From: Spirodela intermedia
Lineage: Eukaryota > Streptophyta > Magnoliopsida > Alismatales > Araceae
Direction: 5' to 3'
Assembly (NCBI GenBank): GCA_902729315.2
Contig: LR746272.1
Location: 8,272,827-8,336,826 of the forward strand
DNA length: 64,000 nucleotides
Shown: positions 36,216 through 47,100 of the stretch, in pieces
Position numbering within the stretch: the first letter of the stretch is position 1
Layout of the letters: every line of letters starts with the position of its first letter
Notes under the pieces: generated by a model
What the model was told of the DNA's origin: nothing
The model's database searches: none
The model's input: the letters and a program-made list of their open reading frames with translations, nothing else
Program-made: the position numbers and the translations under genes

Positions 36216-36310
<95 letters not shown>
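35784..36310. repeat. Tandem duplicated block with terminal GA arrays
   Basis: A block of about 210-260 bases is present twice: 35784-35994 and 36049-36310. Shared landmarks in order are GCTCATTTTC, AGTAAAAC, ACAAAATGAA-type, TTCCCTC/CCCCCTC, AGTACCTGAACGC versus GGTACCTAAACACGCC, AAATCACAGCCT-type and a terminal (GA)n. The GA arrays are about 42 bases (35953-35994) and about 90 bases (36219-36309). Confidence 0.85.
36219..36309. repeat. Long (GA)n microsatellite
   Basis: About 45 uninterrupted GA units, the longest simple repeat in the window. They end about nine bases downstream of the kinase stop codon (36319-36321, minus strand), so they should be transcribed as a CU tract at the start of its 3' untranslated region. 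Confidence 0.95.
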
Positions 36311-36311
<1 letters not shown>

Positions 36312-36318
36312 ATACCTT

Positions 36319-39300
36319 TCAAAGACGCAGCAGGCCGGAAGACTGTAATGCATCCTGAAAACGCCCTACAAGCCCCCTCCGTTCGACAGATTTTAGTGAT
36401 AGAAACAGCGTCGGATCTTGCTGCAGACCCTCCGACCAGGTCTCGAGAATGGAGACGATCTTGTCGAACTGAGGCCGCGTTTCTGGGTTTGCGGACCAGC
36501 ATTGGGTGATGAGACGACCAAGAGCCGGAGGGCAGTCAGCAGGTATAGGCGGCCGAGCGTTCTGGGGCAATGAACAAATACGCAGGAAGATGACTGAATT
36601 CACACTTAAAATGAAATAATTATGATCTCCAATCTGGGTGGGTTTCCTAAGCAAGGCTCAGCATACCTTCTGGGCGACGGCAAAAGCAGCTTGCTCTGGA
36701 GTCATATCGGAGAAAGGGGTCAACGCTGTGAGGAGCTCCCAGAGGACTATGCCGAAGCTGTAGACGTCAACCTTCCGAGTATGGTGCTTCCCTTTGATCA
36801 TCTCAGGGGCCATCCATCGGTATGTGCCTGTGAAGCCTTTTGCGTCGCCGCACTGAGACTCCAGGCAGGAGATTCCGAAATCGGCAACTTTGACGGACAT
36901 ATCTTCCGCAAGAAGTAGATTCTCCGATTTCAGATCCCTGTGGAGTATCCCCTGAGAATGAAGGTAACTCATTCCACGAGCAATGTCCAAGGACAGCTTC
37001 ACTACCAGCTTGAGAGGGAGAGAGTGTGGTTCCTGCTTGTGGAGGTATCTCCTCAGAGAGCCCCCCGACAAGTATTCGGTGATGATGCAGAACACCGGAG
37101 GCTTCTTGCATGCTGCGACGAACTACAGCAGAAGCGGAATGAGCGGGGGAGATGAGAACATAGTAATAATTAGACAAAATGCATATATGGGGGGGGGGCA
37201 ATGTCTTGATTTCCATTAATAACCACATTCTTCAGTTGCACAGCGTGTATTGGCATCAGGCAGAGGACGAGAAGCACTGGGTGGATTTCTGCTGATTTAC
37301 TGTTACTCATTTCCAGCACATCAAGAGTCAACTAAACATCATTATCAAACTTGTAGTGGGGAAAGTGAGCAGGAGATGATACGACACAAGCAATCAATGG
37401 CTAAGAAGGCCATCCCACCATATATGGCAGCAGGTTTGAGGCGTCAATCAGATAATGTTTCTAGAGGGGAAGTCAGAATCTCCTGCTAGAAACATGACCA
37501 GGGGTGGGAGTAACCAAAGGACGGGGATCCCTCAACAGAACTCCGAGGGATGGCAGCAAGGTCTCTGCTTCTGGCAAGCGGCATATCAGCCAAGGAACCG
37601 GGGGAGGAGGGTAAGATCAATTGGGTTGACTGCCTCACATGACGGTCGAATCAAAATGGGCAAAAGATTGCGGTCAGTGGTCTGGGGAGTGTCACAGGAT
37701 CCCACGGAAGCTATTTCTAACTGTGAATAGCTCAAAAAATTGTCATTCTTCGGTAGAAGCAGCGGTTATAGGGCAATGATGGAAAGGGAAACCTTTTACT
37801 TCTTTAAATCTGTCTAAGCATGAATCCCTATCTCTACTTTGCAGTGGTGATTCAGCTCCTAAATCAACACATTGGAAGCCCCCTGAATCAGAACTTGGAT
37901 CAGACACTGCTGATTCCTTTGTACGATGCCTGTGAAAACAGGTTCAGGCCTAGAAAGTATGAAGAATGAAGGAAAAGTTTGGCGCTTCAGGATGAGGTCA
38001 GCAGGTCAGTCTGGAAACGAGCTGATAAACATGAGGGAAGAAGATATGGGGGAAAGATGGAGGAAATGACAACATAACTGGAATATGTATGTGGGGAGTC
38101 CAGGAGACACTGGTAGAATAGATGAAGACATTTAAAATGCCTTTCCATAATGTCAAATTGAGGCTTCAAGTGGGAATTATGAAGAATAAGAACAAAAACA
38201 CGTCCAATAACGGATAAGGTAGGGGGGAAAGGAGATCACGAAACTAGAAAAATGGAGAAGGGGTGAGCCAGGAAGAAGAAAAAAGGGAAGGGGATTCAAA
38301 ATCGGAGGTTTTTCGAATAAAGAAAATTTAGTGGAACTTGATAGGCGTTCATAGCATGGTGTCTAGGGAATCTGAAAGGGAGTGAAAGTGGATATTATTA
38401 GATAATGCAAAGAACATGATGATATATGAAGGAAGAGTTGGTGAGAGGGACATAGTTAGGTTTCTCTAACGAAGTTGGTTCGTGGGAGTGAGTCTAAGGG
38501 CTTTTTACTGAGAGATAATTATTTTGTGAAACGAGTTAGGCTATAGTCTCTCAGACATCATCCATTTCCTGTTCTATTTTTTTCAAGTTGTTTAGAAGGA
38601 TACATTAATGCTGAACTTTTTGCCAGAAAAGCCTGAAGAAAAATTATAAGGGAGAGAAGAAGAGTTCATAGAGTTCATTGGAAACAATAGGGAGATGTCT
38701 GCAATTGCAATTCGTTATATCTTCGAGTCCTTTCAAATTTGACAAATTCTTGATTTCGATAGTCCGGAAGAGGTATTTCTTAGTGCCCGGGTAGATATAA
38801 TTGAATGGAGAGCGCTGTATCACAAATTTATTCCATTTTTTCATTTTGGCTCGTTTCGGTTTTTTTTGACCAAATTGTCCTGATCTATTTATTTTGGAAA
38901 CAGGCGAGAGCAGATATCTGAAAATTGACACATATCACATGGATCAGATGAAGAACCAGAAAAGGGTGATGAACATCGGATGGCTTATAGAAAGACTATT
39001 TCTTCTGCCATATCTGATAAAACGTATCAGAGGATGTTCGTGAAATTGTATAGGAGAAATTTTCAGAATGCCCTCATCACTAGTTCCAAAAATCTTTTAC
39101 TTGATTAGACCAAACAGGCCATTCTAAAAGTCTGGCTTATGATCAGATTTAATTGCCTATGTTTACAATGTCATTTTATAACTCAAGTTGGGATAGATTA
39201 TGGATTTTTTTTGGCATATAAAATATTCAGATATTATTATTTTTCGTCTCCTTGAAATTTCTGGTGTTGGGGAAGCTGAAATGGTTTTTACCAACTTTTT

Positions 39301-40352
39301 AATTTGGTGATGCCTCGAGTTCTATCTATTTCAAACAAAAAGTCTTCAGCCTGGATGTTTTCCCAGACCGTTAGTAGATCAAACCTCCGAGAACAGCATT
39401 CCAGGGATGTACAGTACCCTAGAAATACGACCCAGACACGGGATAAAGAGGCCTATCATTGAACTATCTGAAATATAGGAAATATGCCTATTCCTTCACT
39501 TATAAAACAAAATTGATGTAAGGCGGGTTATCATTGTGCTGAAAAATTTAAGATTTCCCAAAAGAATGACAATAGGCTTTATACTCCATTTTTCCAGTGA
39601 CATCAGATATTTGGATGATTTGGTTTTCCCACTAAACCTGGGGCTGCAGGTTCCATTAGATTTACTCTTTCAAAATGATACACTTAGCTATGAACTAATC
39701 CAAAAAAGAGCAGGAAAGATACATCAAGCAAGATGAAACATCTACCAAAACAACCTCATCTCTCAAACCAGCCAGAAACTACGGATAGTATAATTTGTCG
39801 TTGATTCTTGAAATAGAGTCTGCTATTTCTAGAAACGTTATTATATAAACCCCAAAATAAGAACAAATGTACCAAAAATACGGGAGATTACACAAGGAGG
39901 AAAAGCTGTGAACGATTGAAAAAAAATTGAAGCAACGTAGACTGCACAATATGCTAAAAGGTGACTTAGCACACCAAGTAGTATAGTGAACTTACACCAA
40001 CAATATTTGGATGCTGGAGGCACAACAAAAAAGACACTTCTGATTTGAACTGCATCTCTAATGATAAAGCCAAAATCTCATCTTCCTCTGGTTGACTCAC
40101 AATCTTTATTGCCACTTCTCTCTGCTTGTACATCCCACGGTAGATCCGACTATGCCGGCCTTTCGCAAATTTATCACCTATGAACAATTCAGACATATCA
40201 GCACTCCATTCCTCTTCTCCTTCTTTTATCTCTCCACCATCAGAGACCAGGTATTTTGACCATGATTCTGCCCTCCTGTATTCTCCCAGAGAAAGCCTCC
40301 TTTCTGGTCGACCACGATTTGCATTCTGCCTAAAGCAATCAAAATTCAACAT
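36319..40352 (-). CDS. HT1/Raf-like group C serine/threonine/tyrosine protein kinase (3 exons)
   Basis: Exons 39996-40352, 36667-37122, 36319-36561 join to 1056 nt (351 residues). The N-terminus (MLNFDCFRQN, RRLSLGEYRRAESWSKYLVS, EEWSADMSELFIG) is typical of a plant Raf-like MAPKKK subgroup related to HT1. Kinase motifs present: a modified Gly loop FAKGRHSRIYRG (62-73; only the first and last glycine positions kept), VAIK with Lys83, alpha-C Glu105, HRDLKSEN (180-187, Asp182), DFG (200-202), GTYRWMAPEM (activation loop end, APE 224-226), DVYSFGIVLWELLT, and CWSANPETRPQF (the subdomain XI Arg). All catalytic residues are intact. HT1 itself controls stomatal CO2 responses, but this protein belongs to a neighbouring clade whose function I cannot assign. 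Intron 1 is 2.87 kb and contains no recognised gene. The stop is followed almost at once by a CU array in the mRNA. Confidence 0.93.
37123..39995. other. Large intron 1 of the HT1-like kinase gene
   Basis: This 2.87-kb intron has a GTAAGT donor. I see only AT-rich noncoding sequence, a short G run at 37190-37198, and no transposon protein block. Confidence 0.6.
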
Positions 40353-42483
40353 GGACGAGTGATTCTGGCGGGTTAGTCACAGAAGTATAAAATTTCAAAG
40401 CCCAGAAACAAGAACCTCGAATCTATCACTGGGGGAAGACAGTTATGATCAGCTACATCGTTGGCAATTACTTCTAAGTGGCTGAGGAATGCACAACTTA
40501 TCTCTGTATGCACTACAGTACTCACTAAGGAATAACATATTAATCATGTGCACACTCTATGCAGTCTCTTCAACCCAATATGTTACTTTCATTGCCCTCA
40601 TTTAGCAGAAGATCAAGATAGACGGTTCATCATAATCTTGGTTTTTTCACTTTATTATATAATCTCCAAGTAAAATGCCAACTCCACGACGTCATGAAAA
40701 GCTCACAAGGTTCAGACCGAAATCTCTCAAAACATATGAGTATCAGACTTTTCTAAGCACCGAGCTCCAGAAATCTCTTTAATCGAAATCATAGATTCCA
40801 GTGCTTAATGTTCGTCAGATAAACAACGTAGCAATCAACCAAAGAATGAGAACAGGAAAGCAAAAATCAGGCGCAGCAAGTCATGGAAAACAAGTCTGAA
40901 ATCAGATCTCTCAAGTAATCCATTCTAGCAGCAAACATAAATCCACCAATTCTCCTCAGATCCCGGCGCGAGGACGATCTAGAGCGCAGTGAAGTTTCAA
41001 ATCCGATGATCCCTCTACGCATACACCCAAACACCCACACACCATCTATCCACAATGCAAATGTTCCAACGCGAGAACGGAGACGTCAGCCCTTCAGCCA
41101 GCCATAAACATGTCCAATCTCCCGAGATCTGGTTCCTCCCCGCCCCGACGGCATAATGCATGGGCCCGCCATTCTCTGACCTCTCGGAGACTACCCCCAC
41201 TTTCTCCCCCCCCCGGGGCTCCACCGCACACCAGGCAAGAGAGAGAGAGAGAGAGAGAGAGTAGAGAGGCACTGTTGGTGCAGGGGGACGAGGCCGACGG
41301 CTGGGTTGGCATGAAGGGGTTGATAAAGACGCGGCTATGAATAATAATAAAGATCACAAGGACAAGGGCGTTGGCGGCTCTCTCTGGCGAAACGTGGATG
41401 GCAACCAAATGCCCAAATAACCACTATTTTCCACAAAAATAACGATATTACCATCAGAAGAAAGGTTCTGTCTATTGCGCACAAGGCGGGCTATCATTCC
41501 GGCTATGGAAATCCCCTTTTCGACGAGACTTTCAAATTTGGCGGAGTGACGACGATTTGACTCGGGTTCGGCCCGTCGGCCCGATTTGAGGGGTAATTTC
41601 GTATTTTTCAGTCTGGTACAAGGGCAATCGGATTAGGATCATGGTTCTGAGTGTGGGGAATCCGATCAGCGTATATTTCTCTGTCAAGTGGGCCCCACAC
41701 ACTCCCACAAAGTGCCTCCTACTCTGGACCGATAGCCGTATGGAGGTTCCGTATACGGCCTTTAAAGTTGCCACGTCAGCTGGAAATTATTTTTTAAACT
41801 AAATATTTTTATTAATTTCTCGCTCAGCAAGTTGTGCTCGAACTCTTAAATTAGTTATTAAATTAAAAAAAAAATCGCGTATAGTTTCAGAGAGAGAGAG
41901 AGAGAACGGTGGCAATTTTGAGAGATGAGTCTGTGGGACTAATGGCCCACTAAACGGGCATCGATTAGGTCCCGCTGAAACTTGATCGGCCCAAATTCCT
42001 TAATGGGTCTGATTCAGAAGTGAGGGAACAATTTGGGGAAAGAGGAGAGTAACCGGCCCAACAGTGATACGCAGGATGATGGGCCTGCCATACTGTGGCC
42101 CATTTTATTCGTCTTCCTCCTAGGAAGAACAATGAGGATGCTTAGGTTGCCCATTTGCAGGGTTTTTAGGCTGAAAAAGGGTAAGACGGTATTTGAGACC
42201 ATAAAACAGGGGGGGGGGGGAGGAAAGAAGGGTCCGCCTTCTTCCACAAATCCAACAAAATAACATGATCTGTACGCTGTAAGCTTCCTGGGTCTCGTTA
42301 CCGATGGAAAACCAGAGGACCCGCAACTGGAAATCGCTATCTTGGAGGAGAAATAGTTTCTGACGGGGATTCAGAAGTGACCACGGCGGCGCCGCCAGGG
42401 ATGATCGTCGGAGACCTTCGGTGGTGGGTTCTTTGCTATACTGTTTCCGACGAGGAGGCGGCTGGGAGAAAGAAACCCATGGA
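40353..42483. promoter_or_regulatory. Kinase upstream region / CASP-like 3' flank
   Basis: The stretch contains a GA array at 41238-41261, a GA tract near 41890-41905, a cluster of TGGGCC/GGCCCA motifs at 41943-42105, and an uninterrupted run of about ten G at 42210-42220. A kinase 5' leader, possibly spliced, must start here. No separate gene is supported. Confidence 0.5.
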
Positions 42484-43732
42484 TCAGGGGATCTTGCTGA
42501 AGAGGATGAAGGCGGATATCAGTGCGCTGATGGCGAGCGCCGCGAAGGCGAGGAAGGAGACGGAGATGGACCCGTTGGCCATCACCGTGAAGGGGTCGCT
42601 TCCCCAGTTGGTCACCCAGTCGGTGTTCCTGGTGGCCGCTGCAGTCGCCGCCGCGATCAGGAGGTATGCCAACACCTGCGGCAGCTCAAAGACGATCATG
42701 GATGGTTCCTATGGTTTTGGGCAGGTTCAGGAAGCTCACCTGATCCATGGCGAAGTCGAAGTAGAGCCGTATGGGCAGGGGGATGATGTCCTTGTCGCTG
42801 ATGAGACGGTGGACCTGCGCGTAGGCTTGGAATCCCGAGTAGACAAAGGCGAGGATGTTCACTGTGATGCAGAACCTGCAACTCCCCCCACAAACAAGCA
42901 GGACGAGGATCAGGCCTTGATATGGACATTAATGGCGACAGGAGAAAGAGGGCTTCTACCGGTACTCCATGTAGCGGTCGAAGGAGTCCCCTGCCCAACC
43001 CTTTGTCCGATTGGCGGCCATCACGGAGAAGGAGACCAAGGACAGAACCACGGCGGAGAGACGGGCGAGGATCGCCACCTTCGCGATCGCCTCTCCACGC
43101 TTCCGCCGGTGGAGAATCCACGAGACCACCCCCGATCCCTTCTCAGCGTCTCCGGGGGCGGCGGCTTCGAGTTTCTTGACGGGCGGCGGTGGGTCCTCCC
43201 TCGCCGCTCGGTTGAGTATGGAGATCGCCGGCGGCGGCGCTGGGTCGTTGACAGGTCCGACTACGTGAGAGGGGGAACTCTGGAGAAGGGAGGAAAGGCG
43301 GTGGGTGGGGCTGGGCTTGGCGGAGCGGGGTGCCGCCGGTGCCGATGGCGGTGGCGGGTTGTCGACAGGTCCGACTTCGTGAGAGGGAAATCTCTGGAGA
43401 AGGGAGGAAAGGGGGTGGGCGGGGACGGTCTTGGCGGAACGGGGCGCCGGCGGTGCCGACGGCGGTGGCGGCGGCGGGGGGGGGTTCGGCTTGGAGGTGG
43501 AAGACGGCACTAGGGTTTGCCGTGTGGGGAGGGTAGCAGCTACTTCGCGGTGCGGGGGATCGGCAGCGGAGTCGGACGACGCTGCCTGCTGTGCCGTCGG
43601 GAGCGGCGGATGGGGAGTGGGTTCCAAGCGGATGCGCTTGTTGGGAGAGCCGTCGGAGCCGTCGGAGTCGGCGGAGTCGGGCGGCGCCGGCTGCTGTTCC
43701 GGCGGGGGAGGCGCTCGGGAAGAGGACTCCAT
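42484..43732 (-). CDS. CASP-like protein 4A type, four-TM membrane scaffold (3 exons)
   Basis: Exons 42960-43732, 42740-42875, 42484-42675 join to 1101 nt (366 residues). CASP-like proteins are MARVEL-related four-helix plasma-membrane scaffolds; the founding CASPs organise the Casparian strip, while roles of the 4A group are mostly unknown. The N-terminal about 210 residues are cytosolic, disordered and Pro/Ser/Ala-rich, with NKRIRLEP near residue 31, and contain a 38-residue tandem repeat (88-163). Transmembrane segments: TM1 about 216-239 (VAILARLSAVVLSLVSFSVM, including the family Arg); TM2 in exon 2 (FCITVNILAFVYSGFQAYAQ); TM3 across the exon 2/3 junction (YFDFAMDQVLAYLLIAAATA, with the family Asp); TM4 near the end (SFLAFAALAISALISAFILF). 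TDWVTNWG lies in the second extracellular loop. The GC-rich exon 1 yields long antisense and shifted open frames that are shadows. A GA tract (43751-43775) lies just upstream of the ATG. Confidence 0.94.
43244..43471 (-). repeat. 38-codon tandem repeat within the CASP-like coding sequence
   Basis: Two adjacent 114-bp units encode PPPPSAP.APRSAK...H.LSSLLQ..PSH.VGPV (residues 88-125 and 126-163). The units differ at several positions, so the duplication is not recent. Confidence 0.88.
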
Positions 43733-44171
43733 GCGGCGGCGCAGGAAGAGAGAGATAGAGAGAGAGAGAGAGAGGGAAAGAGGTTAGTGGAAGACGGACG
43801 AAATTTTTGTGGCTCTCTCTCTCTCTCTCTACGAATCCGTAAACTAGCGCACGCTGGAGGGCATCTCTCGTGCTACTTCTGCTTTGCTTCACCCCTGCGC
43901 CTTCCTCTTTCCACCTCCAGACCCATAGTGGCTCCACATTCTTATTCGTCCTCCCCCGACTATCCTGTCGTCAAAAGAAGAAAATTCACCCTTTCCTCTG
44001 AAAAGGTCAAAGCGCCCTTCCTCTGCGCTCATATTCTATCCCACGGGCAAGTTAACAAGCCAATATATATTATAGATAGCGCGCGAGCGAGAGAGAGAGA
44101 GAGAGAGAGAGTGAAAGAGAGAGAGCTCTGATGCCACGCGTCTTGACGGAGGTGGTGGTTCCACGGTCGGG
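43733..44171. other. Intergenic: CASP-like 5' flank / SIS3-like 3' flank
   Basis: This short gap of about 440 bases separates two minus-strand genes. It has GA tracts at 43751-43775 and 44086-44125, a CT tract at 43815-43830, and a TATATATT run at about 44064-44071. It must hold both the CASP-like promoter and the SIS3-like 3' untranslated region; no gene is seen. Confidence 0.5.
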
Positions 44172-47100
44172 TCAACGTAAGTGATGAGACGACGGGGACA
44201 GATCAACGACAACACAGGACAGTGCGGGGTCAGCGGGGGCGTTGGCCTCCGGCGCGCCACCGTCCTCTCCGGCGCCGGCGATGGGGACGACGTTCTCCGT
44301 TCGGATGGGCCACAACAGACCCTGCAGCCGCAGCAGGTAGCTCTGCGCCGCCGGCGGTGAACTCACGTACCGCGCCGCCGCCGCCGCCGCTGCCGCCGCA
44401 TCGCCGGCCGGCGGCGTCGGCCGGCGCGCGTCGGCGGGGATGTCGGAGAGGGCGCTGAGATCGAGGTCGGGGAAGACTGAGCAACGGCATCTGGGGCACT
44501 TCACGTTGAGCCGCAGCCATTCGTCGATGCACTCGACGTGGAAGTTGTGGGCGCAGGGCAGCCCCCGGACCTGCAATAAGTCAAAGACCCATTTTTTAAA
44601 TCTATCTTTTTTGAGAAAAAAACTACGTTAAACTAGAAAATAGGAATTTCTTTATTTTATTCATAAACATCTAAAAAAGGAAATAGATAAAAAAGTACGC
44701 GCTAACAAGCAGCGACAGCCATGAAAATCATTTCTTCGGAGTAAAGAGGAAGATGAGCTCCCTACCTCGTTCCCGACGCGGAATTCTTCAAGGCAGATGG
44801 GACACTCGCTGCAGTCGGTGGGGACGGCCTTGAGCCAGAACTTGGGGAGCTCCTGGATGAGCGCCTCCACAGCTTCTCTCTGTTCAAACACCATTGGAGA
44901 GTGGCACCGAGTTACAGCCATGAAAAATCCGCATCGGATAGTGATGAGAGTTTTTTCTTTTTTTTTTTTCACCTGGGTGGCGGTGAGGTAAAGGCCGGGA
45001 TGGTACGCGGTTTCCTGACCCATCACCCTGAGCTCCTGTCCGGCGACCTCGAATGCCCAATCGGGTACCCGGATCATGTCAACCAGCACCTTGACCAGGA
45101 AGGAAAAGGTCAGAATGTGAGGAAAATGAGCCTCTCATTTGTATACCAAGGAGAGACAATAGCTAAAAGTGGTTAATGGCCAAGCTAATTCTTTCAAATC
45201 AGATGGGAGCCGGAAAATCATGCTATTTTGAGGCTGATATTGCATGGGTCAACTCACGAGAGGATCTGAGATACAATCGGGATAATGTTCCTGAATTTGG
45301 TAGTAAGGAAACAAGATAACTAGCAAGCAGGATTCGACAGAAATCGCTGTGGGTGTTGACCAGGAACTCTGGCACCTCTCAATCCAAATGGAGGTATGCA
45401 TCGATCAGGAGCTCAGCTACATGAATCAGGTGTATGTACTGAAAACGATACATAAAAGTCTGAAGATCTGTAACGTCATCCTGCATGACCATCACTTATT
45501 GGCTTTGGAAAATGTCAACTTCAGTATGGCTCTTCATTTCCACCCAATTTGTTGGAAAATATTGCCTGTATTACTATTTCCATTATTGATACCCAATAAT
45601 AAGTGGCAATGCTAAGTAGATGTGAAATCCCAGGAATCAAGATACACAGGGTTAGAAGAAGAGGCCTTGCTCACCCCATACTCAGAGATCGGGATTCCAT
45701 GCTGTGCACGTTGGAAGTGTGCTTGCCTTCGGGCTAGCCACTGTAGACGAAGTTCAGAAACAAAATTAGTTCAGAAAACGTTTCTCTGTAAAGTCAACGC
45801 GGGAGCAGCAGCAATCAACGTTTTTAGATGAGTTACGCACATGACAAATAAGATACGTGGAGGGTTCACTATGACAAGATGAAAGTTGTTTATATGGCTA
45901 ATGGTGTCCCGACTTGAAAATGCTTGAAAAGGCTTCAGCATGTATCCAAGGTTGCATCACGAGCATTTTCAGTAAGAAAGAATCAGCAAAATATCATAGC
46001 GCTCACCATTAACAGCTGCTGCCATCGTTATCATCCTATTGGGATTGAGAACATAAATCTAATCTTGCTATTACTTTATACCGTATATCATATTCATTTC
46101 TAAATATGCCTATACTAAATATTCTTCATCATTTTTTCCATCCAGGTTAATTCGGAATTTACTGCTTCCCTGTAAAGAATCAATAGAAATGGTGTTCCTT
46201 TCTTCTAATCGTTGTGTTCATGCAAAAAATGGTAAAATAACTTAAACGAATTGTGTTACTTATTTATATTTTCTTATATTTCAATAATCTTACATGGATT
46301 CTGGAATTAATCTTTATCCTTGGTACTCAACTAAAGCATTGGTGTACCTTTTTCACCTTTCTCCTGCACATCGTGTTTCCTTTTTGAAAAAATATTTAGC
46401 ATAATTTTTTTCCCAATAAAGACATAGTGACACTCTTTGTTTAAATACTTCAATCGAAATAACATCTGGATCATTTGGTTCTCTTTTTTCCATATTTCTC
46501 ACTGCTTTTTTTACTCCATTTTTTAGAAGTGGTCGATGGCACAACATTTCCGTCCTCCAACATATGTGAGTAGTGAATTTCCCCACATGAAGCAGAAAGA
46601 CCTGATTTAACAGCGGGTTTTCGCTAATAAAAACTCGAGTTTTTACTTTCCGTGGGCACCGCCACCTCCAGGTCCACTCCAAAAGGTGAAAATCCTCTGT
46701 TTTCGGCTTTTGAGCAGATTTTGCTTAAAGCTTTTTATTTGGCCCCTGCTCTCCCTCTCGCCTCTGGCGTCAAATCAGGATCTGCTGGACGTAGACTTTT
46801 CAACCGTGTCATCTACCATACCCATGTTGTCATTGATTTGTCACATGATAACTAAATGTTTGCTTAGAGTGAAAACTCTCATCGATCTCTAATTTGAGCA
46901 CACAGACATCTCTTCACGCAGGTGGCATGTGATCCTCCACCAGACCTTACATGTTCTATATATACAGAACCTAGCATAACACTTTCTCCCATGAGAACCA
47001 GAGACTGAATGAGATGAAGCACCTAATCTCTAATGAAAAAAATACAAAAAAGTAAGGAGAGACAGGAATTCTATACCTTGTGAATGAATCTACAACAACA

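Larger units (their letters stand above)
34510..36318. promoter_or_regulatory. KLCR upstream region / kinase 3' flank
   Basis: Upstream of KLCR this stretch has a likely 5'-UTR intron acceptor at 34516, a (CT)n tract at about 35357-35388, and several TGGGCC/GGCCCA motifs at 35632-35702. Between 35784 and 36310 there are two diverged copies of one block, each ending in a GA tract. No coding block is supported. Confidence 0.5.

Noticed and set aside
42377-43513. A 378-codon plus-strand open frame
   Set aside because: It is antisense to the CASP-like gene, produced by GC-rich codon bias in exon 1; it has no domain and repetitive Gly/Arg composition.
43143-43937. A 264-codon minus-strand open frame
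   Set aside because: It is a shifted frame over CASP-like exon 1 and its leader, Pro/Arg/Ser-rich without family similarity.
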